Of a stretch of 27,422 nucleotides of DNA, positions 1 to 8,255 are shown piece after piece. Source of the DNA: Candidatus Shapirobacteria bacterium (lineage in GTDB: Bacteria > Patescibacteriota > Microgenomatia > UBA12405 > UBA6130); assembly GCA_027007615.1 (NCBI GenBank), contig JALTFB010000028.1:1-27422 (forward strand). The letters run 5' to 3'. The stretch's first letter is position 1; every line of letters begins with the position of its first letter. The translations under genes and the position numbers were made by a program. The notes below the pieces were generated by a model. It was not told the DNA's origin and searched no databases. It was given only the letters and a program-made list of their open reading frames with translations.

Positions 1-1497
1 CTAAGCGAACTTTTTAAATCGGTAAGGAAATTGATCTACCTTAAAGGGGTCAAGGATCCGATTGCGCTTTTTCAAGCTCTGGAATCGCTAAAGTTAAGCC
101 CCAGCCAACTTGCCAGGACCATGGAAGCGCCCTACCTAAAAGAATCTTTTACCGCCATCGCCGCCAAGGTAAACCAAGGAGAAGTAGAAGAATTAAAAAC
201 AGACTTGCAATGGCATAAATTTCACGATGAAATTGCTAGAACTTTAGCCGAAGAAAAGAATATCGATATTAACCGGGCCCGGGCTATCGCTCGATTAGCT
301 ATAGATACCTACGCCCTTCTCCACCCCGCCTATTTTCTCAGAAACCTTCATGATAATTTCCGCAAATCCATAAATTTCGGCGCCTGGTGGGAAAATATCG
401 GGCCAGGAAAGGTTATGGCCAAAGAATTCCAAAAATCCCAATTTTACGAGGTGGTCGGCCAAGAAAAGCGGGCTATCGGCATCCCTATTGGGCTGGTATA
501 CCGGCCCATAGACTTCTTGCTTTTGGAAAAAGCCGGCCTGGAAACAATTAAATCGGAGAAAGAGGGCGGGCTGGGCTACCATGAAAGCCGGGACGCAATG
601 CAAATTGTAAATTGGAACGGCGAGAATGTAAACGGCTTAAGCCACCAATCCCAAGTGGTTGTTTTAGAAAAAGAAATTGCAGCAGCGGTTCCAAAGGCAA
701 CCGAAACAAATCCGGCGGCAGCAGCGGCCAGTGGCGGTGAAAACGAAAATGAAGCGCCGCCAACACTCAAAAAACAAATCATTGCCATCCGTTATCAAGA
801 CAGCAAAGGCAAAGAGCAACTGAAAATTATCCAAATCCGCTTAGTAAACGGCCAGGAGAGCACAAAAGACAAGCGCTTCATCAAGTCCGACCTTTTAAGC
901 CCTGAAGAAGAGGCCGCTCTTTTAAGAGGAGATCTACCCATTACTTTTGTTGACCAAAAATGGGCCAAGATAGGCAACCAAACCGCCGTCAGCCGCGGCG
1001 AGGGGCTAAAAAGCGGCATATTCACTATGCCGCCGGGAACTGAATGGGATTTGGATAAGGGAAGCCTAGTTCAACGCTTGCGCGCCCTCATGCATTCCGG
1101 CCAGTTTTTAGCCAATCTCCAACCCCATTTTGGCGATGAAGACCTTCTCAACGGAATCGACTTTGGAGCTGAAGATTGGCTAGAAAGCTACCTGCGCGGC
1201 TTGGCTAAATATGCCAAGGGGGTAGGGAAACGCGAGTGGGCCAATTATTATGAGTCGGGCAATGCCATTCTGGACAGTATTTTTAGCCAAGCCCGAGAAA
1301 ATAACCTCATTATGAAGCAAAACGAAGACCGGTTGAGCCATGAATTTTGGCCTCACCGAGGAGAACGTGCCGCCAAAGCTAAATTTGATCTTTTCTTCGG
1401 CCCTTGGCTCAAGCGGCCCGGGTTTCGCCTTTACCTTTTATATATCCTCTTTAGCGAACTGCTAAAAGGTGCTTTCGAGTCTCTGCAAGAAAAGTAA
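1..1497 (+). CDS. Unknown protein, 5' end cut by the window edge
   Basis: The reading frame is open from base 1, and a TTG at 31 has no properly spaced ribosome site (AAGGAA abuts it), so I treat the gene as 5' partial. I do not recognise the family. About 499 codons are visible. The first ~170 are charged and mostly helical in appearance. A low-complexity Ala/Glu/Asn-rich linker follows near residues 225-255, then a more globular second half. The C-terminus has an aromatic, hydrophobic stretch (LYLLYILFSELL) that could be a membrane or packing helix. No signal peptide is visible because the start is missing. It converges on the VirB6-like gene with only 9 bases between the stops, so the two run from opposite strands. 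A link to the secretion cluster is inferred from position only. Confidence 0.8.
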   Translation, partial: LSELFKSVRKLIYLKGVKDPIALFQALESLKLSPSQLARTMEAPYLKESFTAIAAKVNQGEVEELKTDLQWHKFHDEIARTLAEEKNIDINRARAIARLAIDTYALLHPAYFLRNLHDNFRKSINFGAWWENIGPGKVMAKEFQKSQFYEVVGQEKRAIGIPIGLVYRPIDFLLLEKAGLETIKSEKEGGLGYHESRDAMQIVNWNGENVNGLSHQSQVVVLEKEIAAAVPKATETNPAAAAASGGENENEAPPTLKKQIIAIRYQDSKGKEQLKIIQIRLVNGQESTKDKRFIKSDLLSPEEEAALLRGDLPITFVDQKWAKIGNQTAVSRGEGLKSGIFTMPPGTEWDLDKGSLVQRLRALMHSGQFLANLQPHFGDEDLLNGIDFGAEDWLESYLRGLAKYAKGVGKREWANYYESGNAILDSIFSQARENNLIMKQNEDRLSHEFWPHRGERAAKAKFDLFFGPWLKRPGFRLYLLYILFSELLKGAFESLQEK

Positions 1498-1506
1498 TAC
1501 CCAAAA

Positions 1507-3201
1507 CTAGTCACTGCTGGCCGAACCGCCACCGGCCCAAGGATTACCTTGCGATGCCACAGAATTACTACTGTTTGCTCCACCACCCCCAGCTGTTTTT
1601 GTGTTCTTTTTGAACAACGCCGAAATCCTATCAGCGCTCTCAGCTCCCAGCTTCCTCTCAACTCCTCCTTGAACAACCTGACCCGCCTTTCTAATTGGTG
1701 CGGTTGCCGCCATTAAGCCGGCTATCAGGCCTCCTGTCGCCTCGGCAAACATGCCTCCCTCAATGCCCATGGCCCGTTTAATTGTTTTGGGAATTGCCGG
1801 CAGCATCATCATTACCCCAATGGCAATCGCCGCTGAAGCCAATTTCCCGGCAAAAATACTACCTATACCAATGTCCCCCACTACCGGTCCTAAAAATGGC
1901 GGATACCATAAAGATTGGGTGTTTATGGAAAGATAACCGCCGATCATTAATACCAGAATCATCGTCGGAAACACCAATAAGTTTGCCGTTAAATTTTTAA
2001 GCCAACTGCCAAAACCGCTCTTGCTGCCTGGCATGGCCCCGGCGGCAATTTGCACGGGGGCAAAAATAATTAAGACAATGATGGCAACGTAAGTTTTTAT
2101 CAAGGCAAGAAAAATTTTAATCCCCAAATACAAAAGCATAACCATCCAAATAAGAGGAAATAATGCTCCTCCCGCCATTGTTCCCACTACAGGAAATACC
2201 GACCCCATAACTTGCCCCAACACACTGGCTGCATTGATGCTCAAGAATACCGTTGGGGTTAAACTAAGCATTGATCCCCCCATCATGTTGCTTGCACTTG
2301 GTTGAATTATTGACATTAGTTGAGTTCCTGGTATTAAAGGTAGCTTACTAATAAAGGAATAGTTTGGCAACAGATTACGCATTTGCAAAAGCTTCATGAT
2401 GACACCAATGAAGACATACATCAAATCAATCATAAAACCGGCAATAGCATAAGAAAAAGTGATTAGCACCAACGCCCCCACTAACTTCGGCAAAGCGTTT
2501 TCAATGCTCATAACCGCTTGCTGGCTTATTTTCATTCGCATCATTATCATCAGGCCGGCCCCAAGGAAAACAAGGGCAAAAAGCGCATAGCTAAAGTCGC
2601 GAAAAGCCTGCCAAATTTTTAAAAGATTTATCAAATTTGAGCCAAAACCAACGCCATTGCTGGCATAAGCGGTGCCGTTAATCCGATGCCACACCCGTTG
2701 AGCGTAATAAATGCCTGAAGCCGGCGGCGTGCTTAAAAGGCCGGCTGTTAAATTATTTAAACCCCCAATCGCTCCTCCGGTTAAATACCAGTCGCCAGGA
2801 GGGATGGGAATCGCCCCAATGGGAATTGGCTGGGAGGCGCTTGTCAAAGCTGCCTGACCGCCAATGTTTTCGATGAAATAAGTCATTATTGTTTCCAAAA
2901 CGCCCCTGGGATCCACCATCCATTTCACCAAATTCATTGGCCCATTCAAAGCTTCCTGAAATTTCAAAAGCGTATTCTTCAACTTATCAAGGCCGGAATG
3001 CCCTCCGCCATCCTGCGGCGACGGGGTTGCAGTCAGAGTTGGGGTTGAAGTTACGCTTGGGGTTGAAGTTGGAGTAATCTGTGAGCCGGGACTATGCGTC
3101 GCCAATGCGGCCGGGGCCGCCATAATTGCCAATCCCACCAATGCCCCTGTTAAAATTAACAATTGAAATTTTCTCATTCTCATTTTATTAAACCGAATCA
3201 T
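1507..3201 (-). CDS. VirB6/TrbL-like polytopic membrane protein with secreted N-terminal linker
   Basis: The protein has 564 residues. It opens with a signal peptide (basic start, hydrophobic core LLILTGALVGLAIMAA, likely cleavage after ALA near residue 35). A Thr/Pro/Ser-rich linker follows at about 40-65. From about residue 200 on there are six or more hydrophobic segments, and the tail is Gly/Ser/Asn-rich. This layout matches the VirB6/TrbL family that forms the inner-membrane channel platform of type IV secretion systems. The assignment rests on topology and on the pilin genes upstream; no single catalytic motif exists. ATG at 3201 is used here, but ATGs at 3183 and 3177 are alternatives and none has a clear Shine-Dalgarno. 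The gene follows the glycoside-hydrolase-like gene by 10 bases, so it is probably the last gene of the pilin operon. Confidence 0.72.
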   Translation of the reverse strand: MIRFNKMRMRKFQLLILTGALVGLAIMAAPAALATHSPGSQITPTSTPSVTSTPTLTATPSPQDGGGHSGLDKLKNTLLKFQEALNGPMNLVKWMVDPRGVLETIMTYFIENIGGQAALTSASQPIPIGAIPIPPGDWYLTGGAIGGLNNLTAGLLSTPPASGIYYAQRVWHRINGTAYASNGVGFGSNLINLLKIWQAFRDFSYALFALVFLGAGLMIMMRMKISQQAVMSIENALPKLVGALVLITFSYAIAGFMIDLMYVFIGVIMKLLQMRNLLPNYSFISKLPLIPGTQLMSIIQPSASNMMGGSMLSLTPTVFLSINAASVLGQVMGSVFPVVGTMAGGALFPLIWMVMLLYLGIKIFLALIKTYVAIIVLIIFAPVQIAAGAMPGSKSGFGSWLKNLTANLLVFPTMILVLMIGGYLSINTQSLWYPPFLGPVVGDIGIGSIFAGKLASAAIAIGVMMMLPAIPKTIKRAMGIEGGMFAEATGGLIAGLMAATAPIRKAGQVVQGGVERKLGAESADRISALFKKNTKTAGGGGANSSNSVASQGNPWAGGGSASSD

Positions 3202-3211
3202 GGTTAAAAAG

Positions 3212-5677
3212 TCAAATTCGCGGCGGGGTTAATTCGTCAATTGTAAAATTATAACTGTTATGGACGCCGCCTTGGCCGAAGATATCTAAGGAGGGGGAAG
3301 CGCTGCTACCTTGCCCGCCCACATCTACATGGAATTCCCCTGTGGTCTGGCTGTGCTTAAATTCCAAATCTTTCGTTTCTGGCGGGGCTAGGCGCGCGAA
3401 AATGCCCAGCCGCTGGATGGTGCTGTCGGGCATGGTGAAGGAAACGCTGGTCACCGGCGTAAAAACAAAATCCACCTGCCGGCAAATTGGCGTCAATGTC
3501 GCCAGCTTTTCCAAGAGCCAATTGAGATAACTTCTGGAAATATTCAATAGGCTCCCTACCGATAAATTATCTAGCTTGCTTTGCCCCTTGGCAAACAACT
3601 CTTCATAAGGAATCTCTATCCCGGTGGCATTATTCCGCTGGCAGCTTCCCCCGTTGCCGGCCGATCCGGAACCATTATCGGGGCATTCTACCGTCCCGTC
3701 TTCATTTTGGTGGCAAACGGCAAATAGCGTGCTCAGGTTTTCTTTACAACCTGGCACCGATGTGCCAATTTTGGTAATTTGCAAACCCACCCGCACATCA
3801 CCGCCCGGATAAGGAAACGGGTGGGCGCCGCCGTTATGGCAGGTAATTTTTATCGGCTCCGGTTGCGCCAAGCAATTTGTATTTGTATCAGAAGGGTCAA
3901 TGCTTGGCAAATTAGCTATCTCCTCCTGGCCGTTTGCATCCGGAGTGGGAACATTTTGGCCGCTTAGCACTATCCTGTACCCCCAACTGCAAGCAGTGGT
4001 TCGGCTGTAAGTCTGGCCTTTTATCTGCCAACAAAGCTGGCCATCATCTACCCAAACCTTAAAACCAATATTAGGGCAAATATCGGGCGCTTCTTGCCTC
4101 TGCGGCGGCGGTATAAACTTATGGACAATTTCTTCCACTTTTTTGGGGTCGGTATTACTATCTAATAAAGGCTGGATTTCATCACCAGGCGGCGTCATAA
4201 AACCGGCTACTTGCTGGCCGTTGGTGGCCGCCCGCTGGTAACTTGACGGCAATGTTACCGTAATGCCTTCGGGAACATCAAATTGCTGATTATCCGCGCA
4301 GACTTTAAAGCGTATTTTCGCCGGCGAGGAATTAGCTTGGCCTTGATTTTCTTCTCCCGGCGGCAGCAGCTTTTCATTCGCCCCCTTTAATGTTTTCGCC
4401 ATTTTCTTATTCTTGGTTATAGGCTCCTTGTTATTTAAAGCTTTGACAATCGCTCTAATGGCAGCATCATAATTCCAATGGTTAGAGCTATTTAAACAAA
4501 CCATTTTTCTAATCGTAAACGAGGTCCCTTCCGCCGTTCCCGCCCGCTTCAGCTCGGTAATCGGGTGGCTGTTTGATCCGCCGCCGCCGCAAGCCGATCG
4601 GCAAATTTCCGGCCGGGCGCTGACCACATAACCATAGTTGCTATTTTGGCAGGCCTGCAAAACTCCCACATTGATTTTAGCCTGCAACCAATCAAAAAAT
4701 TGGTTTTGGGCATCCAGATTCCAATTGGCCGCCGCCACCGAGCCGTTCGTTTTCCAACTGCTGATAAGCCCTTCAACTGGGCTGCCCCAAAGCCAATCGG
4801 GATTATCTCTCTGCTCCGGGTCATAAGAAAGCGGCGAGGCCATAATAAAATTAGGGTCTCTATCCCAAATAGGTTTTGCCTGGCTTAATAAATTAGCCAT
4901 CGCCTGCCCGACAAAGACCGGACAATCAGGCCTGTCGCCGCAAGAGCTGCCTTTGTTTACAATTCCTACCTCCACCGCAAAAACCTTGGCCTTGGCGTGG
5001 TGGGGAATGCCCATTTGTGCCAAGACTTGGCGATATTTACTGGCATTTCCATTGGAATTAGGGTCGCAAAAGGGCCGATCGCAATTGGTTTCATGGTCAT
5101 ACAAATTCATGGTGATGCCATCGAATTGCCGGAAAAAGTCGCCTCCACCCAAAGCTTGAACAAACCGCTGAAAGTTATCATTTGATTGGTCAATCATTGG
5201 CGAAAGAAGGCCGATTTTAGTATGGAGCAAACCGGCCGCCGCCAAATCAGCGCTCAATTCATTGATATAAGCGACAACTTCGCCGGCAACTTGGCCTACA
5301 TTGCTGCTGCCGCCAGCCTCACGGGCCATATTGGGCTCGTTCCAAGGCATAATGTAAATTTTCCTGTTGGCATTGGGGTCTATCTTCCCCAAAGTGGCCG
5401 TCCAGGACAGGGCCCAATTGCGGTCCGGCACCGTGCTGGGCCAATGGGTGCGGATAACCACGTTTATATCGGGATGGGCCGCTAAAAAATCATGGAGCGT
5501 ACCGGCGTCTCCCGGGCAAGCCATAATAGTTACCCAGCCTCCCGGGCCCACTGTGGCCGCCGCCCGGTCCAAATCGCCATGCTTGGCGGCTACGTTGATG
5601 CCGATTTTTTGCGCTTCGGCAGCGCCGGGCCGAGAAAAAAGCAATGCCAGGGAAAGGGCAAAGAGGAGTTTTTTCAT
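3212..5677 (-). CDS. Large secreted protein with clan-A glycoside-hydrolase-like barrel
   Basis: About 821 residues. A clear signal peptide (MKKLLFALSLALLFSRPGAAEA) is followed by alternating strand/helix sequence typical of a TIM barrel. At residues 112-116 is WNEPN, the hallmark of clan GH-A enzymes, where the Glu is the acid/base. A second Glu in KVFAVEVGIV (about residue 236) sits 122 residues later, a sensible place for the nucleophile. The region from about 340 to 820 is Cys-containing, Pro/Gly-rich and looks like several beta domains. Substrate and exact family are not readable. It lies inside a run of T4SS-like genes, 5 bases after a pilin-like gene, so it is probably cotranscribed and exported to the surface. 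A GTP- or sugar-binding non-enzymatic barrel is the alternative. ATG 5677 was chosen over the preceding TTG. Confidence 0.75.
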   Translation of the reverse strand: MKKLLFALSLALLFSRPGAAEAQKIGINVAAKHGDLDRAAATVGPGGWVTIMACPGDAGTLHDFLAAHPDINVVIRTHWPSTVPDRNWALSWTATLGKIDPNANRKIYIMPWNEPNMAREAGGSSNVGQVAGEVVAYINELSADLAAAGLLHTKIGLLSPMIDQSNDNFQRFVQALGGGDFFRQFDGITMNLYDHETNCDRPFCDPNSNGNASKYRQVLAQMGIPHHAKAKVFAVEVGIVNKGSSCGDRPDCPVFVGQAMANLLSQAKPIWDRDPNFIMASPLSYDPEQRDNPDWLWGSPVEGLISSWKTNGSVAAANWNLDAQNQFFDWLQAKINVGVLQACQNSNYGYVVSARPEICRSACGGGGSNSHPITELKRAGTAEGTSFTIRKMVCLNSSNHWNYDAAIRAIVKALNNKEPITKNKKMAKTLKGANEKLLPPGEENQGQANSSPAKIRFKVCADNQQFDVPEGITVTLPSSYQRAATNGQQVAGFMTPPGDEIQPLLDSNTDPKKVEEIVHKFIPPPQRQEAPDICPNIGFKVWVDDGQLCWQIKGQTYSRTTACSWGYRIVLSGQNVPTPDANGQEEIANLPSIDPSDTNTNCLAQPEPIKITCHNGGAHPFPYPGGDVRVGLQITKIGTSVPGCKENLSTLFAVCHQNEDGTVECPDNGSGSAGNGGSCQRNNATGIEIPYEELFAKGQSKLDNLSVGSLLNISRSYLNWLLEKLATLTPICRQVDFVFTPVTSVSFTMPDSTIQRLGIFARLAPPETKDLEFKHSQTTGEFHVDVGGQGSSASPSLDIFGQGGVHNSYNFTIDELTPPRI

Positions 5678-5682
5678 CAATT

Positions 5683-6045
5683 TTAGGATCCAATCTTCAA
5701 AGTTGTTAAGTTAAATCCAAAAAGATAATTGAAAAATGCCAAAATAAGCCAAGATAGGGCCGCCAAAAAAAGCCCCATCAAGGCATAGGTAAGCGTCTTG
5801 CGGGCTTTAGCCAGGCCCTCTTTCTCACCGCCGGCAACAATAAATTGAATTCCGGCGGCAATAACCATGACCGCAAAAGCCAGCCCCAAAAGGGGCCACA
5901 CCGCTGACATAATATTTTGCGTCAGGCAGCCGAAACCCTTTAGGGTGGCCACTTTCTCACCATTGCCAACATCATAAACACATTCACCGCTCCAAGGCGT
6001 TGGCACCATGGCTACTTCGGCCGCCCGGACTATCCAAGTAATCAT
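5683..6045 (-). CDS. T4SS pilin-like two-helix protein 1
   Basis: A 120-residue protein when started at ATG 6045, one base after the upstream gene's TAA (TAAGATG); the longer frame from TTG 6084 overlaps that gene and is unlikely. It has an N-terminal leader-like segment, two cysteines (about 22 and 40) that could form a disulfide, TM1 about 45-70, then the loop AGGEKEGLAKAR, and TM2 about 85-108. The small-Gly-Gly-acidic-basic loop between two helices is shared with seven other proteins in this window and fits the VirB2/TrbC-like pilin families common in CPR genomes. The stop is 5 bases from the glycoside-hydrolase-like start, so the genes are probably cotranscribed. Confidence 0.75.
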   Translation of the reverse strand: MITWIVRAAEVAMVPTPWSGECVYDVGNGEKVATLKGFGCLTQNIMSAVWPLLGLAFAVMVIAAGIQFIVAGGEKEGLAKARKTLTYALMGLFLAALSWLILAFFNYLFGFNLTTLKIGS

Positions 6046-6046
6046 C

Positions 6047-6400
6047 TTATGGCTGGAAAATATGGGGGAAACTAAAACCACCAATTATGTCAACACCAAA
6101 AATCGAGTGCATCATTTTGAGTATTGCCCAAGCAACAAAAACAATTGCCAAACCGATCAGGGCGTTGGTTATTTGCCCCTTGGCGCCTTTCACTTTGTTT
6201 TCATCGCCGCCGGATAAAATCCAACGGACGCCGCCAACCACCAAAACAAAGAAAAAGACTAACGCCGCTATAATCAGCGCCAATTGAATTCCTCCCGACA
6301 CCAGGCTACCGACAGTGATGTTTCCCAAATTCGTAAAACCCGCCGGCGCGCTGATTTGAACATCTACTGGATCAGCTGCATAAACTATTGGCCAAAACAT
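6047..6400 (-). CDS. T4SS pilin-like two-helix protein 2
   Basis: 117 residues from ATG 6400. A perfect AAGGAGG at 6409-6415 on the minus strand lies 8 bases before this ATG and overlaps the upstream GTG (6409), which decides the start. A short leader (MFWPIVYAADP) resembles a small cleavable or anchor segment. TM1 is about 35-57, the loop SGGDENKVKGAK 63-74, and TM2 about 77-95, followed by a short soluble tail. The loop is nearly identical to that of the next protein upstream (AGGDENKVKAAR), suggesting recent duplication. VirB2-like pilin role inferred. Confidence 0.78.
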   Translation of the reverse strand: MFWPIVYAADPVDVQISAPAGFTNLGNITVGSLVSGGIQLALIIAALVFFFVLVVGGVRWILSGGDENKVKGAKGQITNALIGLAIVFVAWAILKMMHSIFGVDIIGGFSFPHIFQP

Positions 6401-6433
6401 TCTTCTCACCTCCTTCCCCGCTAACTAACTTAA

Positions 6434-6865
6434 TCATTGTAACACAGGCACAGTCAAACGCAAATTTTCCAAATTACCAATCCCAAAAACGGTGCCGATT
6501 AATTTCAAAAACATAAAGAGGAGAAAAACGATACTGATGCCCACCAAGCCGCTCGTCAACCGGCCCCGGGCCGCTTTAACTTTGTTTTCATCGCCGCCGG
6601 CCAAAATCCAACCGATGCCGCCGAAAAGGAAAACAAAAACAAAGACTAAGACGGCGATCAGCAGTCCCCAACCCAGAAAAACCGTTATCAGCTTGTTCAA
6701 AAAACCAACCTGGCCATTATTCCAATCGGCGTTAAGCAGGGGGTTATGGATTTGGCCGGGGACAGTTACCGCTGGAGCTGCTGTAGGAGTAGTTGTCACA
6801 AGCGCGGGTGGGTGTGGTGGTTCTCCTGGTATTCCTGCCAATAATCGCCCTACTTGTCTCATCAT
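6434..6865 (-). CDS. T4SS pilin-like two-helix protein 3, with Pro/Thr-rich N-terminus
   Basis: 143 residues. Unlike its neighbours it starts with a 40-residue Pro/Thr/Ala-rich stretch rather than a hydrophobic leader, so the mature N-terminus may be an exposed linker. TM1 is about 58-82, the loop AGGDENKVKAARGR 89-102, and TM2 about 104-124. Two ATGs in tandem (6865 and 6862) are available with a weak GAGAAAAG purine stretch in front. The start lies 12 bases from the upstream gene's stop. Family assignment rests on the two-helix plan and the conserved loop. Confidence 0.75.
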   Translation of the reverse strand: MMRQVGRLLAGIPGEPPHPPALVTTTPTAAPAVTVPGQIHNPLLNADWNNGQVGFLNKLITVFLGWGLLIAVLVFVFVFLFGGIGWILAGGDENKVKAARGRLTSGLVGISIVFLLFMFLKLIGTVFGIGNLENLRLTVPVLQ

Positions 6866-6877
6866 TCTTTTCTCATT

Positions 6878-7255
6878 TTATTTAAATTGCAACTTCTGAA
6901 TAACTTCGTTTAATTTCAACAGGTTTATTCCAAACAAAGTATTGCTGACAAAAGTTAGCAGGAAAACTGCCGCCATGGCAATCAAGAGCCCCACCAATGC
7001 CACGGTAAGCTGCTGACGGGCTTTTTGGATTTTCTGGGCATCGCCGCCGGCGGACATCCAGGCATAACCGCTTCCCAAGATAATAAACATTGCCCAGATA
7101 ACGGCCACCAAACCCATAAAGCCGACAATAAGCGACAACAGGTTGCCGAATTTAACGGCTACATCGCTGCCGGCGCCCACATTGCCCAAAGGGCCAATTC
7201 CCCCTAGCTTTGGACCTACTGGAACTGCCGCTGCCAATGTTTTTTGGGTAATCAT
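6878..7255 (-). CDS. T4SS pilin-like two-helix protein 4
   Basis: 125 residues from ATG 7255, which lies 11 bases after the upstream stop; the longer TTG start at 7285 would overlap that gene and has no ribosome site. A Gly-rich N-terminus precedes TM1 (about 38-62), the loop SAGGDAQKIQKARQQL (68-83), TM2 (about 84-104) and a short amphipathic C-terminus ending KLQFK. The loop pairs it with the next protein (SAAGDAQKV), suggesting these two are sister copies. Confidence 0.75.
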   Translation of the reverse strand: MITQKTLAAAVPVGPKLGGIGPLGNVGAGSDVAVKFGNLLSLIVGFMGLVAVIWAMFIILGSGYAWMSAGGDAQKIQKARQQLTVALVGLLIAMAAVFLLTFVSNTLFGINLLKLNEVIQKLQFK

Positions 7256-7266
7256 ATCTATCGGGC

Positions 7267-7641
7267 TTATGATCCTGGCGTCCAAATTTTAAATTGTAAA
7301 AATTGCATCGGGTTATTGAAAAGCAGGTAGCCCACCAAGGCCGCCAGCAAAAATGCGGCCGCCACCACTACCAACCCCAACAATGTTTGCCAAATCTTTG
7401 CCCAAGCTTGGGTTACTTTTTGGGCATCGCCGGCGGCGGAAAGGAATTCATAACCGGCCAGGATGAAATTCACCAAGGCGTATATTCCCGCTCCGGCAAC
7501 CATTAATTTCAAAATATTGTTCAATAAAACCACCAGCCCGGCGCCTTTGCCTCCGCCCCCGGCAGCTTGGATAAATTTGTCTATCGCTTCTGGCGGGTTT
7601 ACCTGGCCGTAGAATGGGTTATTTGCTAATAATTGGTTCAT
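7267..7641 (-). CDS. T4SS pilin-like two-helix protein 5
   Basis: 124 residues. ATG 7641 directly abuts the TAA of the upstream gene (TAAATG), so translation is probably coupled. The soluble N-terminus has a Gly4 run near residue 30. TM1 is about 43-63, the loop SAAGDAQKVTQAW 68-80, and TM2 about 83-108. Same plan as the other pilin-like proteins. No Shine-Dalgarno is visible. Confidence 0.75.
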   Translation of the reverse strand: MNQLLANNPFYGQVNPPEAIDKFIQAAGGGGKGAGLVVLLNNILKLMVAGAGIYALVNFILAGYEFLSAAGDAQKVTQAWAKIWQTLLGLVVVAAAFLLAALVGYLLFNNPMQFLQFKIWTPGS

Positions 7642-7953
7642 TTAAGGACTAGGGCTCAAAATGTTAACTCCCGTTATCGCCTCCACTATTTGAATTATAA
7701 AATAACTGCTAATAATTATAGCAAATCCTAAAACGGCGGCCGACAATGTTTTTTTGCCGCTTTCAGCGCCATTTTTATCACCGCTGCCGGCGGCGGCGAT
7801 TATTTTATAGCCGCCCACCACCACCAGGAAAACCAGCAGGAAACCGGCCAAATAAAAAACATTATTCAAAAATACGGCCACCAAATCGCCGAGATTGCCA
7901 AAAGGGGGGCTAAAAGAATTTTGCAATGGCCAATCTTGAGCTAAAACATCCAT
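7642..7953 (-). CDS. T4SS pilin-like two-helix protein 6, first gene of the leftward operon
   Basis: 103 residues, the shortest of the leftward set. TM1 is about 25-48, the loop AAAGSGDKNGAESGKK about 53-68, and TM2 about 70-91. It heads the operon: a good promoter (TTGTTT, 17 bp, TATAAT) ends 6 bases before its ATG, so the message should start at or next to the A of the start codon. Its C-terminus (ITGVNIL) resembles that of the rightward copy at 10043 (IFNVQIF), suggesting those two are the closest pair across the two clusters. Confidence 0.75.
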   Translation of the reverse strand: MDVLAQDWPLQNSFSPPFGNLGDLVAVFLNNVFYLAGFLLVFLVVVGGYKIIAAAGSGDKNGAESGKKTLSAAVLGFAIIISSYFIIQIVEAITGVNILSPSP

Positions 7954-7959
7954 TTTCTT

Positions 7960-7988
7960 ATTATATGGATTATCCCCTTGTAAAACAA
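7960..7988 (-). promoter_or_regulatory. Promoter of the leftward pilin operon
   Basis: On the minus strand TTGTTT (7988-7983), 17-bp spacer, TATAAT (7965-7960), then 6 bases (AAGAAA) to the ATG at 7953. Expected transcription start coincides with the start codon. Confidence 0.75.
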
Positions 7989-8050
7989 GAGGGCCTTAAT
8001 GCTTCACCACTTTTGTAACACTTAATCGCAGAAATGCTTTTCCTATTATC

Positions 8051-8171
8051 GTCATGCTGATCTTGCCGTAGGCAAGGTTCAGCATCTCCAGGGGGTGTTT
8101 TATTTACATTGTTGATACATCACCCCCTGAAAATCCTGAACTTTTCGCCTTCGTCGAAAAATCAGGATGAC
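8051..8171. repeat. REPIN/MITE-like inverted repeat element
   Basis: The ends GTCATGCTGA (8051-8060) and TCAGGATGAC (8162-8171) are inverted repeats with one mismatch. Each end folds into its own hairpin: ATGCTGA/TCAGCAT with CTTGCC/GGCAAG (8054-8085), and ATCCTGA/TCAGGAT with TTTTCG/CGAAAA (8133-8168). Between them CAGGGGGTG (8089-8097) pairs with CACCCCCTG (8121-8129). Two inverted hairpin units around a third stem are the plan of a REPIN or small MITE. It lies in the 302-base divergent region, between two promoters, so it is not acting as a simple terminator. Confidence 0.65.
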
Positions 8172-8190
8172 GGGATAAATACCAGGCTCT

Positions 8191-8210
8191 AATCCGCCAG
8201 CTAGCGGATT
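8191..8210. repeat. Short palindrome AATCCGC-6-GCGGATT
   Basis: A 7-bp perfect stem with a 6-base loop, 20 bases past the REPIN-like element and about 35 bases before the -10 of the O-antigen ligase gene. Could be another REP unit or an operator; nothing decides between them. Confidence 0.45.
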
Positions 8211-8244
8211 CGGACATTTAAACACTTTAAGAGGATTGATATCA

Positions 8245-8250
8245 TATAAT
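8245..8250 (+). promoter_or_regulatory. -10 box of the O-antigen ligase-like gene
   Basis: TATAAT followed by 5 bases (AAACT) and the ATG at 8256. No convincing -35. Predicts a leaderless message. Confidence 0.6.
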
Positions 8251-8255
8251 AAACT

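Noticed and set aside
6046..6084. N-terminal extension of pilin-like protein 1 from TTG 6084
   Set aside because: It would overlap the upstream gene by 38 bases, while an ATG follows that gene's stop by one base.
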